A DNA stretch of 64,000 nucleotides from Aeromonas jandaei. GTDB taxonomy: Bacteria > Pseudomonadota > Gammaproteobacteria > Enterobacterales > Aeromonadaceae. Position numbers and translations under genes: made by a program. Shown here one piece after another: positions 10,339 to 19,759 of this stretch. The stretch covers positions 1,073,501 through 1,137,500 of the forward strand of contig NZ_CP149571.1 of assembly GCF_037890695.1 (NCBI RefSeq). Reading direction: 5' to 3'. A model generated the notes under the pieces. That model searched no databases and was not told the origin of the DNA. It was given only the letters and a program-made list of their open reading frames with translations. Each line of letters opens with the position of its first letter. Within the stretch, counting starts at the first letter, position 1.

Positions 10339-11319
10339 ATGAGCCAGCATATTGAACTGACAGGCGAATTCCAGGATCACCAATTCGGGCAGCGACTCGA
10401 CCAGGCCCTGGCCGAATTGTTTCCCGACTACTCCCGAACCCGCATCAAGGAGTGGATTTTACAGGACAAAGTGACCCTGGATGGTCAGGTTGCCAACACC
10501 CCGCGCGAGAAGGTGATTGCTGGGCAACAGGTGCATGTGGATGTAGAGCTGGAAGATGACACCCGCTTTGATGCGCAGGATATCGAGCTCAACATCGTTT
10601 ACGAAGATGAACACATTCTGGTGATCGACAAGCCGGCCGGTCTGGTTGTCCACCCGGGCGCCGGTACGCCGGATGGCACCATTCTCAACGCCCTGCTGCA
10701 CCGCTACCCCGGTATTGCCGAGGTCCCCCGTGCCGGTATCGTGCACCGTCTGGATAAAGACACCACTGGTCTGATGGTGGTTGCCAAGACCGTACCTGCC
10801 CAGACCCATCTGGTAGAAGCGCTGCAGGCGCGCCAGATCACCCGTGAGTACGAAGCGATCGCCATCGGTCACATGACCGCCGGCGGCACCGTCGATGCCC
10901 CCATCGGCCGTCACCCGACCCAGCGTACCCATATGGCCGTCGTGCCCAATGGCCGTCCTTCCGTGACCCACTATCGGGTGCACGAGAAGTTCCGTGGCCA
11001 CACTCGTCTGCGTCTGCGTCTGGAAACCGGTCGTACCCACCAGATCCGTGTCCACATGGCCCACATCAAGCATCCGCTGGTGGGTGACCCGGCCTACGGT
11101 GGCCGTCTGCGCCCGCTGCGCAACGCCACGCCGGAACTGACCGAGGCCCTGCGCGGCTTCCGTCGTCAGGCTCTGCACGCGACTATGCTGCAGCTGGCCC
11201 ACCCCATTACCGGTGAGGTCATGCAGTGGCACTCCCCCACGCCGCAGGACATGCTGGATCTGATGGAAGTGCTGCGTGCGGATACGTTGGCCAATCCGGA
11301 CGAGCTGGTCTGGAAATAG
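10339..11319 (+). CDS. rluD: RluD, 23S rRNA pseudouridine synthase
   Basis: Makes pseudouridines 1911, 1915 and 1917 in helix 69 of 23S rRNA. It has an N-terminal S4-type RNA-binding domain (about 15-75) and a RluA-family catalytic domain with the invariant GIVHRLDKDTTGLMVVAK motif containing the catalytic Asp. It is 326 residues, as expected. The start ATG at 10339 gives MSQHIELTGEF. It is divergent from bamD across 99 bp that must hold both promoters. Confidence 0.96.
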   Translation: MSQHIELTGEFQDHQFGQRLDQALAELFPDYSRTRIKEWILQDKVTLDGQVANTPREKVIAGQQVHVDVELEDDTRFDAQDIELNIVYEDEHILVIDKPAGLVVHPGAGTPDGTILNALLHRYPGIAEVPRAGIVHRLDKDTTGLMVVAKTVPAQTHLVEALQARQITREYEAIAIGHMTAGGTVDAPIGRHPTQRTHMAVVPNGRPSVTHYRVHEKFRGHTRLRLRLETGRTHQIRVHMAHIKHPLVGDPAYGGRLRPLRNATPELTEALRGFRRQALHATMLQLAHPITGEVMQWHSPTPQDMLDLMEVLRADTLANPDELVWK

Positions 11320-11390
11320 TGGTAAATCTGGCAGTGTTGCGACGACTTCTGCCGTAACCCGCCGATACAGCGCGTAGCACACAGAACCTT

Positions 11391-11433
11391 GAAACGGGGC
11401 GTCTTGACTGGTTGCAGCCAAGAGCCCCGTTTC
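11391..11433 (+). other. Long hairpin between rluD and pgeF
   Basis: GAAACGGGGC pairs perfectly with GCCCCGTTTC, extended inward by TCTTG/CAAGA. It has no T tract, so it is either a weak terminator for rluD or a structured leader 33 bp before pgeF. Confidence 0.5.
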
Positions 11434-11465
11434 CATTTGAACGATAGAGCGTGAAGGAGTGAGCA

Positions 11466-12203
11466 ATGAAATGGATTGAACCCGACTGGCCGGCGCCAGC
11501 ACGCGTCCGGGCTCTTTCGACCACCCGTGATGGTGGTGTCAGCGAAGGGGTCTTTGCCGGTCTCAATCTGGGCGCCCACGTAGGGGACGAACCGGCCAGG
11601 GTCGAGGCCAACCGGGCCCGGCTGCAGCAGGTGGCCGCCATCCCGGGGCCCCTCAACTGGCTCAATCAGGTGCACGGCACCGTCGTTCATCCGGTCAGCA
11701 GCCATTATGAACAGGCACCGGATGCCGATGCCGCCTGCGCCCATGAGGCGGATCAGGCCTGCATCGTGATGACCGCCGACTGTCTGCCGGTGCTGTTTTG
11801 CGATCGGGCCGGCACAGTGGTGGCCGCCGCTCACGCCGGTTGGCGCGGACTGAAAGATGGCGTGCTGGAGGCAAGCATCGCCGCCATGGGCTGCGAGCCG
11901 GGCGAGATCCTGGCCTGGCTGGGCCCGGCCATCGGCCCTACCGCGTTTGAAGTGGGTGGCGAGGTGCGGGAGGCCTTTATAGCCGAGCAGGCCGAGGCGG
12001 CAGGTGCGTTCGTGCCTTCGTCCAATGAGGGGAAATGGCTGGCGGATATCTACCAGCTGGCCCGGCTGCGCCTTGCCCGCGCCAGCGTCACCGCCGTCTA
12101 TGGTGGCGAATACTGCACCTTCAGCGACAGCGAGCAGTTCTACTCTTATCGTCGCAACGGCCAGACCGGCCGGATGGCCTCCATCATCTGGTTGGCGTCC
12201 TGA
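11466..12203 (+). CDS. pgeF: PgeF (YfiH), peptidoglycan editing factor / multicopper-oxidase-fold enzyme
   Basis: YfiH/LACC1-family protein of 245 residues with the diagnostic motifs NQVHG (substrate and metal His), TADCLPV (Cys ligand) and AHAGWRGL (His). In E. coli the protein prevents misincorporation of amino acids into peptidoglycan; related members act on purine nucleosides. It follows rluD and precedes clpB, the conserved rluD-yfiH-clpB order of enterics. The ATG at 11466 has GAAGGAGTGAGCA upstream as ribosome site. Confidence 0.93.
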   Translation: MKWIEPDWPAPARVRALSTTRDGGVSEGVFAGLNLGAHVGDEPARVEANRARLQQVAAIPGPLNWLNQVHGTVVHPVSSHYEQAPDADAACAHEADQACIVMTADCLPVLFCDRAGTVVAAAHAGWRGLKDGVLEASIAAMGCEPGEILAWLGPAIGPTAFEVGGEVREAFIAEQAEAAGAFVPSSNEGKWLADIYQLARLRLARASVTAVYGGEYCTFSDSEQFYSYRRNGQTGRMASIIWLAS

Positions 12204-12283
12204 TGAAGCTCCCCGCCCTGCATCTGGCAAGGGCGGGGATCCCCTCTCGCCCCGTCTTGCAGAAAAAATAACCAGCACCGCCC

Positions 12284-12311
12284 CTTGAAATAGCCCGTAC
12301 GGGCCTCATCT
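12284..12311 (+). promoter_or_regulatory. Sigma32 heat-shock promoter of clpB
   Basis: CTTGAAA (12284-12290), a 13-bp spacer and CCTCATCT (12304-12311) match the sigma32 consensus CTTGAAA-N13-CCCCATNT at all but one position. It lies 66 bp before the clpB start. Confidence 0.85.
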
Positions 12312-12376
12312 TTCATCTCAGAAAGTTATGTTGTTTGCCGCGCAAGCGGCGTCTGCCTGTTTGAAGGGGGAGTGCA

Positions 12377-14950
12377 ATGCGCCTCGATCGCCTTACCAGC
12401 AAATTCCAGATTGCTATTTCCGATGCCCAGTCTCTTGCGCTGGGTCGTGACCACCAATTCATCGAACCCGTTCATCTGATGACCGCACTGGTCAATCAGG
12501 ATGGCGGCTCCATCCGTCCGTTGCTCACCCTGACCGGGATGGATATCAATGCCCTGCGCTCCCGCCTCGGCGAGGAGCTGGATCGCCTGCCGCGGGTCAG
12601 CGGTGTGGAAGGGGACGTGCAGCTCTCCAACGGCCTCGGCCGCCTGCTTAACGTCTGCGACAAACTGGCCCAGCAGCGCAAGGATCAGTTCATCTCCTCC
12701 GAACTGTTCGTGCTGGCGGCCCTCGACGAGAAGGGCACGCTGGGCGAGTTGCTGCGCGCTCAGGGGCTGACCAAAGAGAAGCTCGAAGCAGCCATCGACA
12801 AGGTGCGTGGCGGCAAGAAGGTGGAGGATGCCAACGCCGAGGAGAACCGTCAGGCGCTGGAGAAGTACACCATCGATCTGACCGAGCGGGCCGAACTCGG
12901 CAAGCTCGACCCGGTGATTGGCCGGGATGACGAGATCCGCCGCACCATTCAGGTGCTGCAACGTCGTACCAAGAACAACCCAGTGCTGATCGGGGCTCCC
13001 GGTGTCGGTAAAACCGCCATCGTCGAGGGGCTGGCCCAGCGCATCATCAACGGCGAGGTGCCGGAGGGGCTCAAGAACAAGCGAGTGCTGTCGCTGGACA
13101 TGGGGGCACTGGTGGCCGGAGCCAAATATCGCGGCGAGTTCGAGGAGCGGCTCAAGGCTGTGCTGAGCGATCTCGCCAAGGAGGAGGGCAACGTCATCCT
13201 CTTTATCGACGAGCTGCACACCATGGTCGGCGCCGGCAAGGGCGAAGGGGCCATGGATGCGGGCAATATGCTCAAGCCTGCGCTGGCGCGGGGCGAGCTG
13301 CACTGCGTCGGTGCCACCACCCTGGACGAGTATCGCCAGTTCATCGAGAAGGATGCCGCGCTTGAGCGCCGTTTCCAGAAGGTGCTGGTGGAAGAGCCGA
13401 CAGTCGAAGATACCATCGCCATCCTGCGCGGCCTGAAAGAGCGTTACGAGCTGCACCACCATGTCCAGATCACCGACCCCGCCATCGTGGCGGCGGCTCA
13501 GCTGTCGCACCGCTATATCGCGGATCGCCAGCTGCCGGACAAGGCCATCGACCTTATCGACGAGGCGGCAGCCAGCATCCGGCTGCAGATCGACTCCAAG
13601 CCCGAGGTGCTCGATCGCCTCGAGCGGCGCATCATCCAGCTCAAGCTGGAGCAGCAGGCGCTGATGAAGGAGGACGATGACGCCAGTCGCAAACGGCTGG
13701 AGCTGATCAATCAGGAGATTGGCGAAAAAGATCGTGAATACAACGAGCTGGACGAGGTGTGGAAGGCCGAGAAGGCTGCCCTCGCCGGCACCCAGCATAT
13801 CAAGGCTGCGCTGGAGCAGGCCCGTCAGGATCTCGATGTGGCGCGCCGCGCAGGCGACCTGGGCCGGATGTCCGAGCTGCAGTACGGCCGCATTCCGGAG
13901 CTGGAGAAACAGCTGGATCTCGCCACGCAAGCCGAGATGCAGGAGACCAGTCTGCTGCGCAACCGGGTCACAGATGTGGAGATTGCAGACGTCTTGGCGC
14001 GCTGGACCGGGATTCCGGTCGCCCGCATGCTGGAAGGGGAGCGCGACAAGCTGCTGCGGATGGAAGATCAGCTGCACAGCCGGGTGATTGGCCAGGAAGA
14101 GGCGGTCGATGCGGTCTCCAATGCCATTCGTCGCTCTCGCGCCGGGCTGTCCGATCCGAACCGCCCCATCGGCTCCTTCCTGTTCCTGGGGCCCACCGGG
14201 GTGGGCAAGACCGAGCTGTGCAAGGCGCTGGCCGAGTTCCTGTTCGATACCCAGGATGCCATGGTGCGGATCGATATGTCCGAGTTCATGGAGAAACACA
14301 GCGTGGCCCGTCTGGTGGGGGCACCTCCCGGATACGTGGGTTATGAAGAGGGCGGTTATCTGACCGAGGCGGTACGCCGTCGTCCCTACTCGGTGATCCT
14401 GCTGGACGAGGTGGAGAAGGCACACCCCGATGTGTTCAACATCCTGCTGCAGGTGCTGGATGATGGCCGTCTGACCGATGGTCAGGGTCGTACCGTCGAT
14501 TTCCGCAACACCGTGGTCATCATGACCTCCAACCTTGGTTCGGATCTGATTCAGGAGCACCACTCCGAGAAGGATTACGACGAGATGAAGGCCATGCTGA
14601 TGGATGTGCTGACCCGCAGTTTCCGGCCGGAGTTTATCAACCGGATCGACGAGACGGTGGTGTTCCATCCGCTCGGCGAGGAGCACATCAAGTCCATCGC
14701 CCGGATCCAGCTCAAGAGCCTGATGGGCCGTCTCGAGGCTCAGGGTTACGAGGTGGAGGTGAGCGAAGCGCTGCTCAACAAGCTGGTTCACGCCGGGTTC
14801 GACCCCGTCTACGGGGCACGCCCCCTCAAGCGGGCGATCCAGCAGAAGGTGGAGAACCCGCTGGCGCAGGCGCTGCTCTCCGGCCGCATCGTCCCCGGCA
14901 AGAAACTGCTGCTGGGAGCCGACAGCAACGGCCTCACCATGACCCAGTAA
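12377..14950 (+). CDS. clpB: ClpB, protein disaggregase
   Basis: Hexameric AAA+ chaperone that rescues aggregated proteins together with DnaK. It is 857 residues, full length. It has the N-terminal Clp repeat domain ([20 protein letters not shown]), first Walker A GAPGVGKT (about 206-213), a coiled-coil middle domain (about 400-525; many Glu/Lys/Gln heptads), second Walker A GPTGVGKT (about 605-612) and the C-terminal D2-small domain ([10 protein letters not shown]). Its heat-shock promoter is visible upstream. Confidence 0.98.
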   Translation: MRLDRLTSKFQIAISDAQSLALGRDHQFIEPVHLMTALVNQDGGSIRPLLTLTGMDINALRSRLGEELDRLPRVSGVEGDVQLSNGLGRLLNVCDKLAQQRKDQFISSELFVLAALDEKGTLGELLRAQGLTKEKLEAAIDKVRGGKKVEDANAEENRQALEKYTIDLTERAELGKLDPVIGRDDEIRRTIQVLQRRTKNNPVLIGAPGVGKTAIVEGLAQRIINGEVPEGLKNKRVLSLDMGALVAGAKYRGEFEERLKAVLSDLAKEEGNVILFIDELHTMVGAGKGEGAMDAGNMLKPALARGELHCVGATTLDEYRQFIEKDAALERRFQKVLVEEPTVEDTIAILRGLKERYELHHHVQITDPAIVAAAQLSHRYIADRQLPDKAIDLIDEAAASIRLQIDSKPEVLDRLERRIIQLKLEQQALMKEDDDASRKRLELINQEIGEKDREYNELDEVWKAEKAALAGTQHIKAALEQARQDLDVARRAGDLGRMSELQYGRIPELEKQLDLATQAEMQETSLLRNRVTDVEIADVLARWTGIPVARMLEGERDKLLRMEDQLHSRVIGQEEAVDAVSNAIRRSRAGLSDPNRPIGSFLFLGPTGVGKTELCKALAEFLFDTQDAMVRIDMSEFMEKHSVARLVGAPPGYVGYEEGGYLTEAVRRRPYSVILLDEVEKAHPDVFNILLQVLDDGRLTDGQGRTVDFRNTVVIMTSNLGSDLIQEHHSEKDYDEMKAMLMDVLTRSFRPEFINRIDETVVFHPLGEEHIKSIARIQLKSLMGRLEAQGYEVEVSEALLNKLVHAGFDPVYGARPLKRAIQQKVENPLAQALLSGRIVPGKKLLLGADSNGLTMTQ

Positions 14951-14970
14951 CCAGTCTCATATCTATGTTT

Positions 14971-14998
14971 GCAACGCCAGCCCTCGGGCTGGCGTTGC
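14971..14998 (+). terminator. Strong hairpin after clpB
   Basis: A perfect 12-bp stem GCAACGCCAGCC/GGCTGGCGTTGC with a CTCG loop starts 20 bp after the clpB stop. There is no T tract, so it may act as a 3'-protecting structure as much as a terminator. Confidence 0.7.
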
Positions 14999-15019
14999 CA
15001 TATCTGGGCGATGGAAAAT

Positions 15020-15046
15020 AAAAAAACGGCAATCCGAAGATTGCCG
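15020..15046 (-). terminator. Terminator on the asnA strand
   Basis: On the minus strand CGGCAATC-TTCG-GATTGCCG is followed by seven T's. It is nearly 190 nt beyond the asnA stop, so it ends either a long asnA 3' region or a separate small RNA. Confidence 0.8.
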
Positions 15047-15074
15047 GGAGGAATGTAGTGAAGCGACCTGACGT

Positions 15075-15171
15075 GGGTTGAGCGGGTCGCAGGGGCAAGC
15101 CCCCGATTTCGAAACAAAGCCGCTAACGGCCTTGCGTCTTACAGCCTGCCGGGGATGCGCTCGCTCAACCC
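15075..15171 (-). ncRNA. Candidate structured RNA downstream of asnA
   Basis: GGGTTGAGCG (15075-15084) is perfectly complementary to CGCTCAACCC (15162-15171), enclosing 77 bp that hold further hairpins: GGGGC-AA-GCCCC at about 15091-15102 and GCCG-CTAA-CGGC near 15119-15130. There is no coding frame. The intrinsic terminator at 15020-15046 lies just beyond on the minus strand, so the natural reading is a leftward transcript, either the asnA 3' UTR or an independent small RNA. I do not recognise the family. Confidence 0.4.
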
Positions 15172-15192
15172 CGATGGCCACCTGCCTGTTGC

Positions 15193-15223
15193 CATGCCGG
15201 CTGCGATGGTGCCGGCATGGCCT
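15193..15223. other. Hairpin just after asnA
   Basis: A perfect 11-bp stem GCCATGCCGGC/GCCGGCATGGC with a 9-nt loop starts 7 bp beyond the asnA stop. On the minus strand no T run follows it, so it may be a transcript-stabilising hairpin or a weak terminator. Confidence 0.55.
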
Positions 15224-15230
15224 TTATTCG

Positions 15231-16223
15231 TTACAGCATGCCTTGCACAGCAGCTTTCATCTCGGCTGGCCAGACGCCGACCTGGACCTGGCCGATGTGC
15301 TCTTTTTGCAGCAGCAGCATGGCCAGACGGGATTGGCCGATACCGCCACCGATGGTTTGCGGCATCCGTGCTGCCAGCAAATCCTGATGCCAGTCGTACT
15401 GCAGGCGATCTTCATCGCCGGTGATGGCCAGCTGGCGGCGCAGCGCCTCAGCATCGACCCGGATCCCCATGGAGGAGATCTCGAAGCTGTCTTGCAGTAC
15501 CGGGTTCCACACCAGAATGTCGCCGTTCAGACCTGCCAGACCCAGCTCGCTGTGGCTGCTCCAGTCGTCATAGTCCGGGGCGCGTACATCGTGGCGCTCA
15601 CCGTGGGAGAGGGCACCACCGATGCCGATCAGGAATACGGCACCCAGCTCCTTGGCGATGGCCCGCTCACGCCCCTTGGCATCGAGATCCGGGTAGCGGG
15701 CCAGCAGCTCTTCGCTGTGCAGGAACTGGATATCGGCCGGCAGGAAGGGGGTCAGCTCATGTTCGGCGCAGACTGCGCGCTCGGTGGCCTTGATGGCGGC
15801 CCAGATGCCGCGCACGGTTTCCTGCAGATAGGCGAGATCGCGGCGCTCGCTCGGCATCACCTTCTCCCAGTCCCACTGATCCACGTAGACGGAGTGGATG
15901 GGGGTGAGCTTGTCTTCATCCGGGCGCAGCGCCTTCATGTGGGTGTAGATCCCTTCACCCGGGCCGAAGCCGAAGCGACCCAGAGTCTGGCGCTTCCATT
16001 TGGCCAGTGAATGGACCACTTCGTAGCTGTGCTCCGGCAGGGTTTTCACCTTGACCTGCACTGCATTCTCGTGGCCAGAGAGGTTGTCCTGAGTGCCATC
16101 ACCGACCCGGCTCAGAATGGGGGCTTGTACCTCCATCAGACCCAGTTGCTGGGCGAGTTGGCGGGAGAACATCTCTTTGACGAAGCTAATCTGCTGCTGG
16201 CTGCGAATGTAGTGCTGTTTCAT
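15231..16223 (-). CDS. asnA: AsnA, aspartate-ammonia ligase
   Basis: ATP-dependent asparagine synthetase using ammonia; class II aminoacyl-tRNA-synthetase-like fold. The sequence is close to E. coli AsnA throughout ([63 protein letters not shown]). ATG at 16223 is used because it has AGGAA upstream and gives [16 protein letters not shown]; the frame is open further but without resemblance. That gives 330 residues, normal. It is divergent from its regulator asnC. Confidence 0.97.
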   Translation of the reverse strand: MKQHYIRSQQQISFVKEMFSRQLAQQLGLMEVQAPILSRVGDGTQDNLSGHENAVQVKVKTLPEHSYEVVHSLAKWKRQTLGRFGFGPGEGIYTHMKALRPDEDKLTPIHSVYVDQWDWEKVMPSERRDLAYLQETVRGIWAAIKATERAVCAEHELTPFLPADIQFLHSEELLARYPDLDAKGRERAIAKELGAVFLIGIGGALSHGERHDVRAPDYDDWSSHSELGLAGLNGDILVWNPVLQDSFEISSMGIRVDAEALRRQLAITGDEDRLQYDWHQDLLAARMPQTIGGGIGQSRLAMLLLQKEHIGQVQVGVWPAEMKAAVQGML

Positions 16224-16377
16224 GCTGAATTCCTGTTTCAAACCCCGTTGGATGTGGTGATTCTTCAACGGATTGCCAACCAGATTCAATATTCGATAAT
16301 AAAAATAGGCTTTGTGTATTTTTTTCTTCAAAATGAGCGAGCATTTAATGAGATATCGCTAACGGGAGTGCAAAAAA

Positions 16378-16839
16378 ATGCCGGAAAATTACCGGATCGA
16401 TAATCTCGATCAGGCCATCCTCACCGCCCTGATGGAGAATGCGCGTATTCCTTATGCCGAACTGGCCAAGCAGCTGGCGGTCAGCCCGGGCACCATCCAT
16501 GTGCGGGTGGAGAAGATGAAGCAGGCGGGGATCATCGAGGGGACGCGGGTGCAGGTTAACCCCAAGAAGCTGGGCTATGACGTCTGCTGCTTTATCGGGA
16601 TCAATCTGAAGAGCGCCAAGGATTACCCCTCGGCGCTGGCCAAGCTGCAGGCGCTGGACGAGGTGGTGGAGGCCTACTACACCACCGGCCACTACAGCAT
16701 CTTTATGAAGGTGATGACCCGCTCCATCGACGAGCTGCAGATAGTGCTGATCAACAAGATCCAGACCATCGACGAGATCCAGTCCACTGAAACCCTGATC
16801 TCGCTGCAGAATCCGATCCTGCGGGACGTGAAGCCCTGA
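16378..16839 (+). CDS. asnC: AsnC, Lrp/AsnC-family regulator of asnA
   Basis: 153 residues: an N-terminal winged helix (LDQAILTALMENARIPYAELAKQLAVSPGTIHVRVEKMKQAG) followed by an AsnC/RAM ligand-binding domain. In E. coli AsnC activates asnA and represses itself in response to asparagine. The divergent arrangement with a 154-bp shared control region fits that role. Confidence 0.95.
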   Translation: MPENYRIDNLDQAILTALMENARIPYAELAKQLAVSPGTIHVRVEKMKQAGIIEGTRVQVNPKKLGYDVCCFIGINLKSAKDYPSALAKLQALDEVVEAYYTTGHYSIFMKVMTRSIDELQIVLINKIQTIDEIQSTETLISLQNPILRDVKP

Positions 16840-16847
16840 GCAACTGA

Positions 16848-17615
16848 TCAGGGTTCGATATAGGGAATGCCGTACTTGTCGTAGAGCGCCTTGAGCCGGC
16901 CATCCCGTTTCATGCGCAGCAGTTCGGCATCGTAGGCGGCCATCTGGGCCTGGGTATTCTTGTCCGCTTTGGCGCGGGTCCAGGTGTTGAAGTAGGGGCT
17001 GCTTTTGAGCGGTTTGGGCAGGTAGTCGAGCCTGCCCTCCAGACCCTCGTCCCTGATCTGGGCGAAGGCGGTGACCAGCGGCATGGGCACGGTATCGATC
17101 CGTCCGGCAAGCAGTTTGCGCAGTTGCAGCCGATTCATCGGAATTTGCTGGAAGTGGTAGGTTGGATCGGCCATGGTCGCAGTGAGCTCGGGGGTATAGG
17201 AGAAATCCCTGGTAACGCCGATGCGCCAGGGTTTGAGGTCGGCCAGCGTCTCGTAACGGATCTTCAGCAGGTCTGCCTTGCGTACAAAGAAGTGCCAGCT
17301 GTGGCGAACGTGGGCCTGCTGGGGGTAGATGAGATAGCGCTCGCGTGCGGCATTGTAGGAGTGGGTCAGAACTATATCGCAGAGACCGGTTTCGGCATTG
17401 CGGGTGAGGCGGGCGCCGGAGTCGATCAGTTCGATTCGGACAGGGATCCCCAGCTTGCCGAAGATGGCGGTGACAATGTCGATATCGAGGCCACGGGGCT
17501 GCTGATTGGCATCGAGAAATTTGAGCGGGTGCTCCATGGTGCCGCAGACTACCAGCTCTTTGGCGCATAGGCTGAGCGGGAACAGTAGTAGCCAAAGCAG
17601 ATGGGTTACGCGCAA
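16848..17615 (-). CDS. Periplasmic solute-binding protein (SBP_bac_3 family)
   Basis: 255 residues beginning with a signal peptide (RVTHLLWLLLFPLSLCAKEL) followed by a type-II binding-protein fold (LDIDIVTAIFGKLGIP, RIGVTRDFSYTPEL, LKALYDKYGIPYIEP). The start is TTG at 17615, supported by a strong AGGAGGGG ribosome site a few bases upstream; the frame extends to 17744 without sense. There are no transporter genes beside it, so it may be an orphan receptor or a sensor component. It is convergent with asnC, 8 bp apart. Confidence 0.8.
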   Translation of the reverse strand: MRVTHLLWLLLFPLSLCAKELVVCGTMEHPLKFLDANQQPRGLDIDIVTAIFGKLGIPVRIELIDSGARLTRNAETGLCDIVLTHSYNAARERYLIYPQQAHVRHSWHFFVRKADLLKIRYETLADLKPWRIGVTRDFSYTPELTATMADPTYHFQQIPMNRLQLRKLLAGRIDTVPMPLVTAFAQIRDEGLEGRLDYLPKPLKSSPYFNTWTRAKADKNTQAQMAAYDAELLRMKRDGRLKALYDKYGIPYIEP

Positions 17616-17700
17616 ACTACCCCTCCTGAACCCGAATGAAGAACTTTGGAGCCTGCTCCCCGTATATTGGGTGGCTCCTGATTGGTAGAGACGACAGTGT

Positions 17701-18237
17701 ATGGCAAACCCTGAAATCGAGAGCCCGCTGGACGGGATAGACAAGTTGACCGTCCTCCTGTATCGCCTTGGCTTGAGCGGTGCGGCGCTGTTGCTACTCT
17801 GTCGCGGTGCGGCCTTGCTGAGTCATGGTGGCCTGTTGCCACCGGCACAATGGTTGATGTTGCTGGCGCTGGCAAGCGCTATCTGCGCCTTTTCGCTGCA
17901 CATCTATGACAAGCGGATTCGGCTGATACTTCAGGGTTCTGGATGGGCCGCACTGGCCTTGCTGTCTATCGGAGCACCGGATGCACTGGTGCTGGGGGCC
18001 GCCCTGGTCACCCTGTCCGGGCTGGCCTTCAAGGAGCAGTTCTGTTTTGCGATCCCCGGGATCAAGCTGGTGCCATTGCTGCTGCCGCTGTTGTGGTTGC
18101 TGGAGTGGTTGCAAGTGGCATGGGTCGCAGCTCTGGTTGCACTGGTAAGCGGGGCTCTGCTTACCCTGCTGGCGCTGGCCAAGTGGCGGATGCCCCTCCA
18201 TTTTGATATTGGTGACAAGGGGCGCTACCAGATCTAG
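17701..18237 (+). CDS. DUF2301-like integral membrane protein
   Basis: 178 residues with about five hydrophobic helices and a short basic tail. The stretch KEQFCFAIPGIKLVPLLLPLLWL resembles the DUF2301 membrane family, as far as I can judge from memory. No function is known. It is divergent from the binding protein, with 85 bp between starts. Confidence 0.65.
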   Translation: MANPEIESPLDGIDKLTVLLYRLGLSGAALLLLCRGAALLSHGGLLPPAQWLMLLALASAICAFSLHIYDKRIRLILQGSGWAALALLSIGAPDALVLGAALVTLSGLAFKEQFCFAIPGIKLVPLLLPLLWLLEWLQVAWVAALVALVSGALLTLLALAKWRMPLHFDIGDKGRYQI

Positions 18238-18328
18238 CTCTGTGACCGGAAGTGGCGTCGGTGCGACCCGGCTGATACTGCGTTAACGGCGCAACTCATG
18301 GATGAGGATGAAAGGAGAGGGAGGTCTT

Positions 18329-19033
18329 ATGCGTGCATTGGTAACCGGTTGTGGCCGTCGGCTAGGGTTTTATCTGTGCGAGCAGCTGGTGGCTGCGGGC
18401 TGGCAGGTGACCGGCAGCTATCGCAGCGAGCGACCCGAGCTGGCGCGGCTGCGGGGTCTGGGTGTCGAGTTGGTACAGGCCGATCTGGCGAGTGAAGAGC
18501 AGGTGGGCAAATTGATCGACGTGCTGGCATCCCATCAGGATCTGGCACTGGTGATCCACAACGCCTCGGCCTTCGAGCCACAGGCGGCCGAGCCCGCGGC
18601 GCAGCTTACCCAGTTTGATCAGTTCTACCGGGTGCACATGGCGGCCCCCTTCCAGCTCAACCGGGCGCTGGCGCCGCAACTGGCGAACAACGCCAACGCC
18701 AGCATCATCCACATCACCGATATCTACATCCACGCCCCGGCCCCGCGTTTTGCCAGCTATGTGGCCACCAAGGCGGGAGCCCATTCGCTGGCCATGAGCT
18801 TTGCCCGCGAGCTGGCCCCGTCAATCCGGGTCAACACCATAGAGCCGGGCCCCATCCTGTTTCTCGACGAGCATGACGAGGCGTGGCGCCAGCAGGTGCT
18901 GGCGAAAACGCCGCTGGCGCGGGAGGGAGGGCTGGAGCCTATCTGGCAGGCGGTGCAGTTACTGATGGCGAACAGCTATATGACCGGGGCCAGCATCAAG
19001 GTGGATGGGGGGCGCGCTCTGGCCGTGCTCTGA
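18329..19033 (+). CDS. folM: FolM-like dihydromonapterin reductase (SDR)
   Basis: Short-chain dehydrogenase of 234 residues. It has TGCGRRLG at the N-terminus (NADPH-binding Arg-rich TGxxxRxG of pterin reductases), NASAF, the YVATK catalytic pair and IEPGPILF as in FolM. The family reduces dihydromonapterin or dihydrofolate. ATG at 18329 follows GAGGGAGGTCTT. Its neighbour on the other strand is folK, consistent with pterin metabolism. Another pteridine reductase-type SDR cannot be excluded. Confidence 0.8.
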   Translation: MRALVTGCGRRLGFYLCEQLVAAGWQVTGSYRSERPELARLRGLGVELVQADLASEEQVGKLIDVLASHQDLALVIHNASAFEPQAAEPAAQLTQFDQFYRVHMAAPFQLNRALAPQLANNANASIIHITDIYIHAPAPRFASYVATKAGAHSLAMSFARELAPSIRVNTIEPGPILFLDEHDEAWRQQVLAKTPLAREGGLEPIWQAVQLLMANSYMTGASIKVDGGRALAVL

Positions 19034-19519
19034 TGGCATGCAAACCGTGGCTGGCTCCAGACCTATCGACTGGATATGTACGGTTTTACCCGAGCCGGTG
19101 GGCAGATGCAGCTGCAGCGCAACCTTGGGATCGTGCACCTCGCCGTGTCCGTAGAGTTCGGCCAGCAGCTCGATGAGGTAGGAGTCGACCTGCTCCGCAG
19201 CAAAGTCGCCGTGCGGGTTGCTGGCGAGAATGTCGATGTCGAGCGGGCGGTCGTGTACCTTGCAGAGAGGGTCGCTGCGGTCGCGGCCATGACCCACTTC
19301 CATCGCCACAAAGGCCTGTTTCAGGGCGGAGGCATCCAGTTCGCTCTCCAGGATCAGCAGACAGTTGAGAAAGTCATGGCTGGAGTGCATCCCCACCGGC
19401 TTGGTGCTGATCACCGAGCTGATCTGCAAACGGCCAAAGCGGCTGGCCAACTCCTCCAGCACCCGGGTGACATGAGTGTTTGGGTCAAGATTGGAACCAA
19501 TGCTACACAGATAGAACAT
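18959..19519 (-). CDS. folK: FolK-like hydroxymethyldihydropterin pyrophosphokinase
   Basis: HPPK-family protein of 186 residues that activates 6-hydroxymethyl-dihydropterin for folate synthesis. It shows the N-terminal CSIGSNLDP and the signature RDRSDPLCKVHDRPLDIDIL with the two Mg-binding Asp residues. ATG at 19519 has AAGGA 8 nt upstream; a GTG two codons earlier is possible. Its last 25 codons overlap the end of folM on the opposite strand by 75 bp. It may be a second, divergent HPPK. Confidence 0.82.
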   Translation of the reverse strand: MFYLCSIGSNLDPNTHVTRVLEELASRFGRLQISSVISTKPVGMHSSHDFLNCLLILESELDASALKQAFVAMEVGHGRDRSDPLCKVHDRPLDIDILASNPHGDFAAEQVDSYLIELLAELYGHGEVHDPKVALQLHLPTGSGKTVHIQSIGLEPATVCMPSEHGQSAPPIHLDAGPGHIAVRHQ

Positions 19520-19643
19520 GCTCACCGTCCTTGGTTAGGGCTCATCTGAAATGTATACGCAGCTCACGGTTATCGGATTAACTATGCTGTAACATTGTAT
19601 TATCTATTGTGATCCAGCACTGATTGGCAGAAAGGAGGTTTGC

Positions 19644-19736
19644 ATGAGTGTTGAGCTGAAATGGGCGTTGTTGACCGCCTCGGGCGCGCTGGCGATGATC
19701 CTGACCATCTGTCTGGCGTCTGTCGCTCTGGCGTAA
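19644..19736 (+). CDS. ynhF: YnhF/CydH-like small membrane protein (30 aa)
   Basis: A 30-codon gene with a near-perfect ribosome site (AAAGGAGG, 7 nt before ATG) and its own terminator. The peptide starts MSVELKWALLT and continues as one hydrophobic helix. E. coli YnhF (CydH), the 29-residue extra subunit of cytochrome bd-I, starts MSTDLKFSLVT with the same layout. The match of the first 11 residues plus length and topology is the basis for the call; a role at cytochrome bd is inferred from that. Confidence 0.82.
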   Translation: MSVELKWALLTASGALAMILTICLASVALA

Positions 19737-19759
19737 GTCACCACAATCCAGATAATCCG

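Noticed and set aside
11384..11410. CTTGAAA upstream of pgeF as a second sigma32 promoter.
   Set aside because: No CCCCATNT-like -10 box is found 13-15 bp downstream; the bases belong to the long GAAACGGGGC hairpin.
15075..15171. Ends GTTGAGC and GCTCAAC look like the core sites of an integron attC.
   Set aside because: The order is reversed: an attC needs RYYYAAC at the left and GTTRRRY at the right. Here the palindrome gives the opposite on both strands, and no integrase or cassette genes are near.
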